Under the pieces are notes generated by a model. That model worked only from the letters and a program-made list of their open reading frames with translations. It had not been told where the DNA came from and did not search any database. Below, piece after piece: positions 18,466 through 26,737 of a stretch of DNA of 64,000 nucleotides (position 1 is its first letter; the number at the start of each line of letters is the position of its first letter). A program made the translations under genes and the position numbers. Source of the stretch: Prevotellaceae bacterium (GTDB lineage Bacteria > Bacteroidota > Bacteroidia > Bacteroidales > Paludibacteraceae); the NCBI GenBank assembly GCA_031271465.1, contig JAISVR010000014.1, positions 1-64,000 on the forward strand. The letters are read 5' to 3'.

Positions 18466-19236
18466 TTAGCTGTTGGCTTTCAAACCCTTGATTACCGAGT
18501 TTGTAAATCCGTGAGCTTCCATTTCGTTCAACCCTTTGACAGTCCAGCCGCCGGGAGTACATACTTTATCGATTTCCACTTCGGGATGTGCGCCGCCTTC
18601 CACCAAGCTGACGGCTCCTTTCATGGTTTGTGCTACGATTTGAGTAGCCACATCGGCACGAAAACCGAGTTCCACCGCTCCTGCCACTGCCGCGCGCAAA
18701 TAGCGTAATGCATACGCAACGCCACACGAAGCCACCGAAGTAGCCGCAGTCATCAAATTTTCGTCAATCAGCACTGCTTTTCCAAGTTGATTAAATAAAC
18801 CGAGCACTGTGTTTTCTCCCTCTTTGCTCGCATTGAAGCTTGCCACAAGAGTCATGCTTTCGCCATGCTCAATAGCGGTGTTGGGTATCACTCGGAAAAG
18901 TTGTACTTCGGGATTGTCTGTCAACTTGGCGAGACATTCAAAATCGACTCCTGCCGCAATAGATATCAATAGTTGGTCGCGGCGCAACATGGGTGCAATA
19001 TCTTCCAGCACAGCTTCAACCAGCCATGGTTTTACGGCTACTATTACGATATCGGCTTTGGGAACAATTTCTTTTGCCGAAAGGCTTACGCTTATTGTGG
19101 GCGAAAGTTGTTTCAGTTCGTCGAGGGGCAATTGAGCAATATCGGCAACCAGTAAATTGTTATCCGTTCCGTGTTTAAGCAGTCCGCGAATAATGGCGCC
19201 TCCCATATTTCCCGCTCCAATAATTGCTATTTGCAT
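18466..19236 (-). CDS. proC: Pyrroline-5-carboxylate reductase
   Basis: The start is taken at MQIAIIGAGNMGG (ATG at 19234-19236); an in-frame Met 19 codons upstream would put the promoter box inside the gene. The 256-residue product has the NAD(P)-binding GAGNMGGA at 6-13, KPWLVEAVL, RVIPNTA and the C-terminal signature region GAVELGFRADVATQIVAQTMKGAVSLVE to CTPGGWT. It reduces P5C to proline, the last step of proline synthesis. Regulation is probably by the promoter at 19264-19294. Confidence 0.94.
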   Translation of the reverse strand: MQIAIIGAGNMGGAIIRGLLKHGTDNNLLVADIAQLPLDELKQLSPTISVSLSAKEIVPKADIVIVAVKPWLVEAVLEDIAPMLRRDQLLISIAAGVDFECLAKLTDNPEVQLFRVIPNTAIEHGESMTLVASFNASKEGENTVLGLFNQLGKAVLIDENLMTAATSVASCGVAYALRYLRAAVAGAVELGFRADVATQIVAQTMKGAVSLVEGGAHPEVEIDKVCTPGGWTVKGLNEMEAHGFTNSVIKGLKANS

Positions 19237-19263
19237 ATCAGTATTTATTTTTGCGTTTACCCT

Positions 19264-19294
19264 GCAAAGGTAGGAAATGTATTTGTACGACAAA
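19264..19294 (-). promoter_or_regulatory. Promoter for proC
   Basis: On the minus strand: TTTG (19291-19294), a 19 bp spacer, then TACCTTTG (19264-19271), a full match to the Bacteroidota TTTG-N19-20-TAnnTTTG promoter, 27 bp from the ATG. Confidence 0.7.
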
Positions 19295-19373
19295 AAATTA
19301 CGGACGATAAATTATTATTCGCCGGTTTGTAAATTTTAGTTAGCATAATCGTAATTTTTAAATATTATTTCCA

Positions 19374-19381
19374 TATCTTTG
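19374..19381 (+). promoter_or_regulatory. -7 promoter box for pta-ackA
   Basis: TATCTTTG on the plus strand, 94 bp upstream of the pta start, leaving a 5' leader of roughly 90 bases with no clear structure. Confidence 0.5.
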
Positions 19382-19475
19382 CCCTGCTTTATTTCTGCCA
19401 CCTCCACTTTGCGTTTTTATTAAAGAAGTGCAATGTAGAGAAAGCAAAAAGCAAATTTATTTTAGAACTAATATT

Positions 19476-20474
19476 ATGGATATTCTTAACGAAATGTTTG
19501 CTCGTGCCAAACAGAATTTACGACGCATTGTGTTGCCCGAAGGCACAGAAGAACGCACGATTAAAGCTGCCGATATTATTTTGGCAGAAGGTTTTGCAGA
19601 AATCATCCTCATTGGCTCAAAAGCTGAAATTGAGGCAAAAGCTGCCGAGTTTGGATTGAAAAATATCGGTAAAGCAACGATTATAGACCCTGCTACCAAC
19701 TCGTCGATGCCAAACTATGCCAACTTGCTTTTCGAACTGCGCAAAAGTAAGGGCATGACTATTGAAGATGCATCAAAATTGGCACAAAATCCTCTTTATC
19801 TTGCTTGTTTGCTTATTAAAAACGGTGATGCCGACGGCGAAGTTGCCGGTGCGATGAATGCTACGGGCAATGTGCTTCGTCCTGCATTCCAAATCGTGAA
19901 AACCTTGCCCGGAATCAATGTCGTTTCGGGTGCATTTCTGATGTTTACCCAAACGCCCGAATACGGCGAAAACGGATTGTTGATCTTTGCCGATTGTGCC
20001 GTACACCCAAATCCTACGGCTGCCGAATTGGCACAAATCGCCGTGTGTACCGGACAGACTGCGCGCAATATTGCCGGCTTCGAGCCAAAAATTGCCATGT
20101 TGAGTTTCTCTACCAAAGGTTCGGCTAAACATGAATTGGTAGACAAAGTGGTAGAGGCAACTAAACTTGCCAAAGAAATGGCTCCCGATATGCAGATAGA
20201 TGGTGAGCTTCAAGCCGATGCGGCTTTGGTTCCTTCGGTGGGACAAAGCAAAGCTCCGGGCAGTGCAATTGCCGGACAGGCAAATGTGCTTATTTTCCCC
20301 GACCTGCAAGCAGGAAACATCGGTTATAAACTTGTGCAGCGATTTGCCGGAGCCGAAGCAGTGGGTCCTATCCTGCAAGGGATGGCAGCACCTGTAAACG
20401 ATCTTTCGCGGGGCTGTTCGGTAGAAGATATTGTGAAACTTGTGGCTATTACTGCCAATCAGGCAATAAAATAA
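19476..20474 (+). CDS. pta: Phosphate acetyltransferase
   Basis: The ATG at 19476 (MDILNEMFARAKQNLRRIVLPEG) is chosen; an in-frame Met 16 codons earlier adds only unrelated leader residues. The 332-residue product is the short class of Pta with a single PTA/PTB domain (RIVLPEGTEERT, GEVAGAMNATGNVLRPAFQ, NVLIFPDLQAGNIGYKLVQRFAGAEAVGP). It interconverts acetyl-CoA and acetyl phosphate, and with ackA, 26 bp downstream, yields ATP and acetate. They form one operon. Confidence 0.95.
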   Translation: MDILNEMFARAKQNLRRIVLPEGTEERTIKAADIILAEGFAEIILIGSKAEIEAKAAEFGLKNIGKATIIDPATNSSMPNYANLLFELRKSKGMTIEDASKLAQNPLYLACLLIKNGDADGEVAGAMNATGNVLRPAFQIVKTLPGINVVSGAFLMFTQTPEYGENGLLIFADCAVHPNPTAAELAQIAVCTGQTARNIAGFEPKIAMLSFSTKGSAKHELVDKVVEATKLAKEMAPDMQIDGELQADAALVPSVGQSKAPGSAIAGQANVLIFPDLQAGNIGYKLVQRFAGAEAVGPILQGMAAPVNDLSRGCSVEDIVKLVAITANQAIK

Positions 20475-20500
20475 TTTTTCAACTTTTAATTCTTACATTT

Positions 20501-21703
20501 ATGAAAATACTGGTATTAAACTGTGGAAGCTCGTCTATCAAATACAAAATGTTTGACATGGACAGCAAGGAGGTAATTGCTCAAGGTGGTATAGAGAAAA
20601 TCGGCTTGTCAGGCTCTTTTCTTAAATTTACTCAGCCAAACGGTGAAAAAGTACAGCTAAACAAAGATATTGTAGAACATACTGCCGGTATTGAGTTTAT
20701 TCTCAGCACTTTGGTTGATGCAAAGTATGGTTGCATTAAATCGATCGATGAGATTAACGCGGTAGGTCATCGTGTGGTACATGGCGGCGAAAAATTTAAT
20801 GCTTCGGTATTGATTACCGATGAAGTGATTGCACAGGTAGAAGAATGTATTGAACTGGCTCCTTTGCACAATCCTGCCAACTTGAAAGGAATAGCTGCAA
20901 TAAGCAAAATTCTTCCTTCGGTGCCACAAGTAGGTGTGTTCGACACGGCTTTCCACCAAACGATGCCACCAAAAGCTTACATGTATCCGTTGCCCTACGA
21001 AGCATACGAAAAATACGGCGTTCGCCGTTATGGTTTCCACGGTACAAGTCATCGCTATGTGAGTCGTCGTGCTTGCGAATTTTTAGGCTTAGACCACAAC
21101 AACTCGAAAATTATTACTGCTCACATCGGCAACGGTGGTTCGGTAACTGCTGTTAAGAACGGAAAATCGATTGATACCTCCATGGGTATGACGCCTGTGG
21201 AAGGATTGATGATGGGTACTCGTACCGGCGACTTAGACCTCGGCGTGGTAACTTACCTGATGGAAAAAGAACACTTGGATTTGAAAGGTTTTACGGAATT
21301 GGTAAACAAAAAGAGCGGTTTGCTGGGCATTTCGGGTGTATCGAGCGATATGCGCGACTTACACAATGCTATTGCCGAAGGTAACGAGCGTGCCAAACTC
21401 GCAATGGATATGTTTATCTACCGCGTGTTGAAATATGTAGGTTCATATATTGCGGCGCTCAATGGCGTTGATGCTGTGATTTTCACGGGTGGTATCGGCG
21501 AAAACGACGAAGTGGTGCGCGAAGGCGTATGCGAAGGCTTGAGTTATGCAGGCGTAGAAATAGACAAGGAATTGAACAACAAAGTGCGCGGGATAGAGGT
21601 AGAACTTTCTACCAAAAACTCGAAAGTGCGCGTAGCCATCATTCCTACCGACGAAGAATTGATGATTGCTTCGGACACAATGGAAATTGTTTCAAAAAAA
21701 TAA
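20501..21703 (+). CDS. ackA: Acetate kinase
   Basis: A 400-residue ASKHA-fold kinase, the normal family length. The N-terminal signature is NCGSSSIKY (7-15). GHRVVHGGEKF, FDTAFHQTMP, RYGFHGTSHRYV, HIGNGGSVTA and FTGGIGEND follow in the usual order, including the substrate-binding Arg/His residues. It makes acetate and ATP from acetyl phosphate. It is co-transcribed with pta. A terminator-like hairpin follows at 21778-21810. Confidence 0.96.
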   Translation: MKILVLNCGSSSIKYKMFDMDSKEVIAQGGIEKIGLSGSFLKFTQPNGEKVQLNKDIVEHTAGIEFILSTLVDAKYGCIKSIDEINAVGHRVVHGGEKFNASVLITDEVIAQVEECIELAPLHNPANLKGIAAISKILPSVPQVGVFDTAFHQTMPPKAYMYPLPYEAYEKYGVRRYGFHGTSHRYVSRRACEFLGLDHNNSKIITAHIGNGGSVTAVKNGKSIDTSMGMTPVEGLMMGTRTGDLDLGVVTYLMEKEHLDLKGFTELVNKKSGLLGISGVSSDMRDLHNAIAEGNERAKLAMDMFIYRVLKYVGSYIAALNGVDAVIFTGGIGENDEVVREGVCEGLSYAGVEIDKELNNKVRGIEVELSTKNSKVRVAIIPTDEELMIASDTMEIVSKK

Positions 21704-21721
21704 GTTTTTAAACATACGAAG

Positions 21722-21776
21722 AATTAAAAAAGGATTTCGTCATACCCGCTTGACGGCACGCTTGAAAAAGTGAAAA
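21722..21776. repeat. Partial copy of the CGTCAT..TTGACG repeat found near 43880
   Basis: AAAAAAGGATT(T)CGTCAT followed by a TTGACG-containing stretch resembles the left part of the element at 43880-44036. It lies between ackA and its terminator hairpin. Confidence 0.4.
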
Positions 21777-21777
21777 G

Positions 21778-21810
21778 ACTTCGAAATCATCTCGGTTTCG
21801 GAGTTTTTTT
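21778..21810 (+). terminator. Terminator after ackA
   Basis: The stem ACTTCGAAA / TTTCGGAGT (one wobble pair) around a 9-base loop is followed by a run of T residues. Confidence 0.65.
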
Positions 21811-21856
21811 GTTTTAAAATTTTTCCTACATTTGCCGGCTCAGAAAAATATCGTTT

Positions 21857-22675
21857 ATGAAAAAAATACTTGTTTCTTTTGTATTTCTGCTTTGCGCAGT
21901 TGTAATGCAGGCGCAAGATGCCGAAAAGCTTGTGCAAAAAGGTATTGTCAAAGGTAAAAAAGGCGATGTCGAAGCAGCTATCGAACTGTTTGAAAAAGCC
22001 ATGGCTGCCGATTCTACCTATCCGCAAGCCTATTTCAACCGCGGATATGCAAATGATATGATGGATAATCCCAAAGAAGCCATTGTCGATTTCAGTAAGG
22101 CAATTGAACTGGATTCTACATATATAAATGCATATTTCAATCGTGGATTGGCATACGCCGAAGATAAGGACAACCGTGCCGCTATTGCCGATTTTACAAA
22201 AGTGATAGAGTTGGATAGTATCAACGCCGAAGCGTATTATTACCGCGGCGTTGCCAAGTATTTTTTGATAGAATTTGATGCTGCCATTGCCGATTTCGAT
22301 GCTGCTATTACGCTCGATTCGCTTTATGCCGAGGCGTTTTACAACAAAGCTCTTGTTGTAACCCGGCAGGGCAATCTTCAAGAAGCCGTTAAACTTTATT
22401 CCGAAGCTATTGCCATCGACCCCTACGATGCCGATTTTTGGAACAACCGCGGCAATGTAAAATATGTACTCAAAGACTACAAAGGTGCTGTGGGCGACTA
22501 CAATCGCGCTCTTTATCTGGCACCCGATATGCCGCGTATTTACTGCAATCGCGGCAATGCTTTTTATTTTATGAAAGATAAAATAGGTGCCTGCGAGAAT
22601 TGGACTATTGCCTACGACATGGGGTTTGAATATGCCAAAGAGATGCTCGATTTATTTTGCCAGGCGCCGAAATAA
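21857..22675 (+). CDS. Secreted TPR-repeat protein
   Basis: A 272-residue protein with a Sec signal peptide (KKILVSFVFLLCAVVMQAQ, cleavage near residue 20). About seven tetratricopeptide repeats follow, with the recurrent patterns AYFNRGYAND, AIVDFSKAIELDSTY, AYFNRGLAYAEDKDNRAAIADF, and so on. It is a periplasmic scaffold or binding protein by family; its partner is unknown. A -7-like box TACATTTG lies at 21827-21834. A second, shorter TPR protein gene follows after 70 bp, so the two may act together. Confidence 0.88.
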   Translation: MKKILVSFVFLLCAVVMQAQDAEKLVQKGIVKGKKGDVEAAIELFEKAMAADSTYPQAYFNRGYANDMMDNPKEAIVDFSKAIELDSTYINAYFNRGLAYAEDKDNRAAIADFTKVIELDSINAEAYYYRGVAKYFLIEFDAAIADFDAAITLDSLYAEAFYNKALVVTRQGNLQEAVKLYSEAIAIDPYDADFWNNRGNVKYVLKDYKGAVGDYNRALYLAPDMPRIYCNRGNAFYFMKDKIGACENWTIAYDMGFEYAKEMLDLFCQAPK

Positions 22676-22745
22676 TACTAAGTGCCAACAATTGAAGCAT
22701 CGTCCCTCGATTAACCGGTTCACGATTTAACATGTAAACAATACT

Positions 22746-23267
22746 ATGAAACGAATTATTGCCCCGTTTTTTTTCCTTTTTATTGCCGTAGGCGCGAATG
22801 CGCAAAGTGCTGCCGAGTTTTACAAAAAAGCTATGTCGCGTGTGGAGTATGGCGATTTTCAGGGAGCCATCGAAGATTATACCAATTGCCTGCGGGTAGA
22901 CCAGTTTTTTCTCGATGCCTATATTAACCGCGGATTGCTTTATCAGCAAATCGGCGACAACAAATCGGCTCTTATCGATTTTGATATGGCTATTGCTATC
23001 GACAGCACTTTTGTGCGCGCCTACAACAGCAGGGGACAGCTGCTTACAGCAATGAAGCAATACCGCGAGGCGTTGGAAGATTTAAACAAAGCCCTTACGC
23101 TTTATCCCAATTATGTGAACGCTGTAATCAATCGCGGAGCTTTGAAACGCGAAATAAAAGACAGCACCGGAGCCTGCAACGATTTCAATGAAGCACTCGC
23201 TCTCGACCCGCGTTCTTCGCGCGCCAAAGAAATGTTGCGTAAATATTGCAGGGAACAGGGAAAATAG
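22746..23267 (+). CDS. Secreted TPR-repeat protein
   Basis: A 173-residue protein with a signal peptide (MKRIIAPFFFLFIAVGANAQ) and about four TPR units (GDFQGAIEDYTNCLRVDQ, AYINRGLLYQQIGDNKSALIDFDMAIAID, AYNSRGQLLTAMKQYREALEDLNKAL, AVINRGALKREIKDSTGACNDFNEAL). It resembles the preceding protein in repeat style and ending (both finish with a Cys-containing capping helix, ACENW / ACNDF), suggesting an ancient duplication. No catalytic domain is present. Confidence 0.87.
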   Translation: MKRIIAPFFFLFIAVGANAQSAAEFYKKAMSRVEYGDFQGAIEDYTNCLRVDQFFLDAYINRGLLYQQIGDNKSALIDFDMAIAIDSTFVRAYNSRGQLLTAMKQYREALEDLNKALTLYPNYVNAVINRGALKREIKDSTGACNDFNEALALDPRSSRAKEMLRKYCREQGK

Positions 23268-23295
23268 CATCAGTCTTTTGCTCAAACAGGAATTG

Positions 23296-23328
23296 AATCC
23301 CGCTTTTTTAGAAATTAAAAGCGGGATT
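23296..23328 (+). terminator. Terminator after the TPR gene pair
   Basis: AATCCCGCTTTT / AAAAGCGGGATT inverted repeat with a short loop, 28 bp after the second TPR gene. The T-run after the stem is weak, so this could be bidirectional or partly Rho-aided. Confidence 0.5.
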
Positions 23329-23351
23329 TATCAATTATATAAACTTTTTAT

Positions 23352-23370
23352 ATTCTACAAATTGTAGAAT
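23352..23370. repeat. Short palindrome
   Basis: ATTCTACAA-ATTGTAGAAT, a near-perfect 19 bp palindrome in the gap before the DUF59 gene. A degenerate second half-match (ATTCTGCAGATTGTAG) occurs about 25 bp further on. It could be an operator; there is no direct evidence. Confidence 0.35.
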
Positions 23371-23477
23371 CGTAAAAAATATTCCCGTAATGATTCTGCA
23401 GATTGTAGCGATATAAAATCACACAATATCTTGCTTTTTACTTCCCCAAATTTACAGTTGAGACGAGTATTCATGTG

Positions 23478-23509
23478 TTTGTAGAGATTGAATAAAAACT
23501 TTATCTTTG
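23478..23509 (+). promoter_or_regulatory. Promoter for the DUF59 gene
   Basis: TTTG (23478-23481), a 20 bp spacer, then TATCTTTG (23502-23509): a full Bacteroidota promoter match 37 bp upstream of the start codon. Confidence 0.72.
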
Positions 23510-23546
23510 TGCGTTTTCAATTTTTTTAAAACAAAATTAAACTCCA

Positions 23547-23852
23547 ATGCTTGAAAAAGAAGAAAAAATAGTGAAAATGCTCCGCACAGTGTTCGACCCC
23601 GAAATCCCTGTGAATATTTACGATCTTGGGTTGATTTACAACATAGAAATCGATGATGCCGGCGTGGCAATTATCGACATGACACTTACAGCGCCCAACT
23701 GTCCCGCTGCCGATTTTATCATGGAAGATGTTCGAATGAAGGTAGGAAGCGTGGAAGGCATCACCGGGGTGAAAATCAATCTGGTATTTGAGCCGGAGTG
23801 GCATCGCGACATGATGAGTGACGAGGCAAAACTCGAACTGGGATTTTTATAA
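23547..23852 (+). CDS. DUF59/MIP18-family protein (SUF-associated, SufT-like)
   Basis: A 101-residue single-domain protein. VFDPEIPVNIYDLGLIYNIEID and the MTLTAPNCPAADFIMEDVRMKV segment, with the conserved Cys in APNCP, identify the DUF59 (MIP18) family, implicated in Fe-S cluster maturation together with SUF. The closing EPEWHRDMMSDEAKLELGF motif is typical of stand-alone Bacteroidota members. No suf genes are in the window. It is cytoplasmic and has its own promoter. Confidence 0.9.
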   Translation: MLEKEEKIVKMLRTVFDPEIPVNIYDLGLIYNIEIDDAGVAIIDMTLTAPNCPAADFIMEDVRMKVGSVEGITGVKINLVFEPEWHRDMMSDEAKLELGFL

Positions 23853-23854
23853 TG

Positions 23855-23950
23855 GGAAGTTACAGAAGTTAGATGAAGTTATGGAAATTCTTAGACTTCG
23901 CCTAACTTCGCTTAACTTCGCCTAACTTCGCTTAACTTCGTCTAACTTCG
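23855..23950. repeat. 10 bp tandem repeat with inverted arm
   Basis: 23891-23950 is six units of an exact 10 bp period, consensus CYTAACTTCG. 23855-23880 is the reverse-complement arm (GAAGTTACAG, AAGTTAGATG, AAGTTA). Together they could form a long imperfect hairpin. The same unit makes up the arms at 17464-17503 and 17716-17751. Confidence 0.75.
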
Positions 23951-23974
23951 CTTCAAATTCAAATCCTCCAAGCT

Positions 23975-24703
23975 ATGAAAAAAATATACTTTCTTTCCGA
24001 TGCACACCTCGGTTCGTTGTTGATACCCAACCACAAAGCACACGAGCAACGGTTACTGCGTTTCTTAGACAAAATCAAACACGATGCTGCAGCGGTATAT
24101 TTGCTGGGCGATATGTTCGATTTCTGGTTCGAATACCGCAATGTGGTTCCTAAGGGCTTTGTTCGTTTTCAGGGCAAACTTGCCGAACTGGCGGACAGGG
24201 GGATTGAAGTGCATTTCTTTACCGGCAACCACGATATTTGGACATTCGGCTACCTCGAGCAGGAAATCGGTTTGCAAGTGCATTCGAAGCCCGAAGAACT
24301 TGAAATTTTGGGCAAGCGTTTTTTTCTTGCTCATGGCGATAATCTGGACGGACGAAATTTGGTAAACAATCTCTTTCATAATCGTTTTCTGCAACAATGC
24401 TTTACGCTTATACCTTCGCGTATCGGGGTGAAGCTCGGCTATTGGTGGAGTAAAAAAAGTCGTCTGAACGACCAAGGTAAAGATTTCTCCTACAAAGGAG
24501 AAAACTGTGAACCGCTGGTACTTTTTGCCAAAAATTATTTGCAAAAGCATCCAACTGTCGATTATTTTGTATTCGGACACCGGCATCTCATGCTCGATTT
24601 GCAGCTTGTAAACCGCAGCCGATGCCTGATTATCGGCGACTGGTTCGAACATTTTTCCTGCGCCGTGTTCGACGGCAAGGATATGTGGCTCGAAAATTGT
24701 TAA
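23975..24703 (+). CDS. lpxH: UDP-2,3-diacylglucosamine diphosphatase (LpxH-type metallophosphoesterase)
   Basis: A 242-residue calcineurin-like phosphoesterase with all metal motifs in order: SDAHLG (D9, H11), LLGDMFDFW (45-51), GNHD (84-87), AHGD near 107 and GHRH near 192. The FWFEYR following GD and the overall length match LpxH, which cleaves UDP-diacyl-GlcN to lipid X in lipid A synthesis at the inner membrane. LpxH-type assignment over a generic phosphatase is fairly secure from these features. The start follows the 10 bp tandem repeat by 24 bp. Confidence 0.85.
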   Translation: MKKIYFLSDAHLGSLLIPNHKAHEQRLLRFLDKIKHDAAAVYLLGDMFDFWFEYRNVVPKGFVRFQGKLAELADRGIEVHFFTGNHDIWTFGYLEQEIGLQVHSKPEELEILGKRFFLAHGDNLDGRNLVNNLFHNRFLQQCFTLIPSRIGVKLGYWWSKKSRLNDQGKDFSYKGENCEPLVLFAKNYLQKHPTVDYFVFGHRHLMLDLQLVNRSRCLIIGDWFEHFSCAVFDGKDMWLENC

Positions 24704-24742
24704 TAAACGGAATATCCTTTTTGTATTCTAAAATAAACGCTC

Positions 24743-24824
24743 CGTCATTGCAAAGAAGAACGACGAAGCAATCTTAATATGAAACAATAAGGATTCTGAG
24801 ATTGCTTCCTTCCTCGCAATGACG
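24743..24824. repeat. Inverted-repeat element, copy A
   Basis: CGTCATTGCAAAGAAG ... CTTCCTCGCAATGACG with an inner GAAGCAATCTT / GAGATTGCTTC pair: a degraded copy of the recurrent intergenic element, between lpxH and trmD. Confidence 0.75.
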
Positions 24825-24900
24825 GGTAAGACAAAAAAGCGGTCGACATAACGAAGTTTTTTATCATCAATTAGCAACTTAAATTAGCTATTTAATTATT

Positions 24901-25581
24901 ATGCGAATAGATATCATAACCGTGCTTCCCGAACTGCTCGAAAGCCCCCTTTCACATTCCATTGTAAAGCGGGCGCAAGATAAGAGTTTGGTAGACATAC
25001 ATATACACAACCTGCGCGATTACGCTGTTGGCAAGCATAGGCGCGTAGACGATTATGCTTTTGGTTTTGGTGCGGGAATGGTGATGCAGATTGAGCCGAT
25101 TGACCGTGTGATAAGTAAATTGAAAGCCGAACGCAACTACGATGAGGTAATTTTTACTACGCCCGACGGCGAACAGTTTGACCAACCGATGGCAAACAGG
25201 CTTTCGATGGCAGAAAACCTGATTATCCTTTGCGGACATTACAAAGGCGTGGATTATCGCGTACGCGAACATTTAATTACCAAAGAAATATCCATCGGCG
25301 ACTATGTGCTCACGGGCGGCGAACTGCCCGCGGCTATTATTACCGATGCCGTTATACGCCTTATCCCCGGTGCGATTGGCGACGAGCAGTCGGCACTTTC
25401 GGACAGTTTTCAGGATAATTTGCTTGCCCCGCCCGTATACACCCGTCCGGCAGAATACAAAGGCTGGCGTGTGCCCGAAATTTTTCTCTCGGGACACGAG
25501 CGAAAAATCCACGAATGGGAAATGCAGCAAGCATTGGAACGAACAAAAAAATTGCGCCCTAATCTTTTAAATGAGAAATAA
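24901..25581 (+). CDS. trmD: tRNA (guanine-N1-)-methyltransferase
   Basis: A 226-residue SPOUT-class methyltransferase. It starts [17 protein letters not shown], has YGFGAGM-like [12 protein letters not shown], and the knot segment [27 protein letters not shown] near 130-155. Its C-terminal ends [30 protein letters not shown], the family signature. It makes m1G37 in tRNAs with G36, preventing +1 frameshifting. It is slightly short relative to E. coli (255 aa), as in other Bacteroidota. The downstream gene starts 2 bp after its stop. Confidence 0.95.
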   Translation: MRIDIITVLPELLESPLSHSIVKRAQDKSLVDIHIHNLRDYAVGKHRRVDDYAFGFGAGMVMQIEPIDRVISKLKAERNYDEVIFTTPDGEQFDQPMANRLSMAENLIILCGHYKGVDYRVREHLITKEISIGDYVLTGGELPAAIITDAVIRLIPGAIGDEQSALSDSFQDNLLAPPVYTRPAEYKGWRVPEIFLSGHERKIHEWEMQQALERTKKLRPNLLNEK

Positions 25582-25583
25582 TT

Positions 25584-26618
25584 ATGAAAAAAATATCCCT
25601 CACTTTCGTTGCTCTCATTATCGGAACTTGTTCCTCAGTCCTTGTTTCCCAATCTTCGAAAATAAAACCCGAGTGGCAAGTAGAACTATCGCCGTTTTTT
25701 GATAATACGGAGTTTGCCCGTTCCCGCGTGCAGCACGACCAAACCATGGCGGCAGTACGCCTTTCGCCTGAAATAGGGTTGAGTTTCGATACCGTGCACC
25801 GCGTACGCGTGGGCATTTCGCTTTTGCAGGAATTTGGCAGCACCCAAGCTGTAGACAACTACACGCCGATTGCCTATTATGAATACAACAAGGCTCCTTA
25901 CCGTTTTCTCATGGGAGCTTTTCCACGCACAGAACGGTTGAAAGAATATCCACGGGCGTTTTTTCAAGATTCCGTGCTGTGGTATCGTCCTGTGCTAACA
26001 GGTTTTTTGTGGGAAGTGTACAACGACCTTTCGTATTTTAATCTGTGGCTCGACTGGACGGGGCGGCAAACGGAAACACAGCGCGAGGCATTTTTTGCAG
26101 GTTGGAGCGGACGGTATCAAAAAAATATCTTTTTTGCACAACTGTTCGGTTACATGTTTCATTATGCCAAAACGAAAAATCCTCCCGTCGACCAGTTTAT
26201 TCACGATAATGGATTAGCCCAGCTCTCGGTCGGATTAGATTTTAAAGGACGGACACCGTTGACGGAACTGAAATTTTCGGCAGGTTATCTCGGTGGACTG
26301 GAAGATAATCGTGGCACCACCTCATGGTTACGACATGATGCTTTTGTTGCCGATTTACAGCTTGAATACCGTCGCTTGGGATTGCAAAACTCGTTTTATG
26401 CAGGCGACCCGCAAATGTATTTTTATCCCGCCGAAGGCAATCATCTCTATTGGGGCGACCCGTTTTACCGAAGCGACATTTACAACCGCAGCGACATTTA
26501 TCTCAAACTGATTGATTCGCCTCGCGTGAAAACAAAACTCCAATGCAGCCTGCACGCAACCGAAGACGGATTGTTTTTTGAACAAGGTTTATTCGTTCAA
26601 GTGAAAATTGGAAATTAG
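25584..26618 (+). CDS. Predicted outer-membrane beta-barrel-like protein, function unknown
   Basis: A 344-residue protein with a signal peptide (MKKISLTFVALIIGTCSSVLVSQ). Many alternating hydrophobic/aromatic strands (for example WQVELSPFFDNTEF, VRVGISLLQEFGS, LTELKFSAGYLGGL) end with GLFVQVKIGN, a barrel-like pattern. It is not recognised as a named family. It starts 2 bp after trmD, so it is almost certainly co-transcribed with it. Its role at the outer membrane is inferred only from the signal peptide and strand pattern. Confidence 0.7.
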   Translation: MKKISLTFVALIIGTCSSVLVSQSSKIKPEWQVELSPFFDNTEFARSRVQHDQTMAAVRLSPEIGLSFDTVHRVRVGISLLQEFGSTQAVDNYTPIAYYEYNKAPYRFLMGAFPRTERLKEYPRAFFQDSVLWYRPVLTGFLWEVYNDLSYFNLWLDWTGRQTETQREAFFAGWSGRYQKNIFFAQLFGYMFHYAKTKNPPVDQFIHDNGLAQLSVGLDFKGRTPLTELKFSAGYLGGLEDNRGTTSWLRHDAFVADLQLEYRRLGLQNSFYAGDPQMYFYPAEGNHLYWGDPFYRSDIYNRSDIYLKLIDSPRVKTKLQCSLHATEDGLFFEQGLFVQVKIGN

Positions 26619-26737
26619 AAAAAGTTAAGAATATTTGACAATCCAAGCTAAGTAAATAATACAGTTTGCTTTTTATTTCTTCCATAATTTTCATTACTTT
26701 TGATGCCTCAAAAAAAATATTCAGCATTTTCTTGTGT

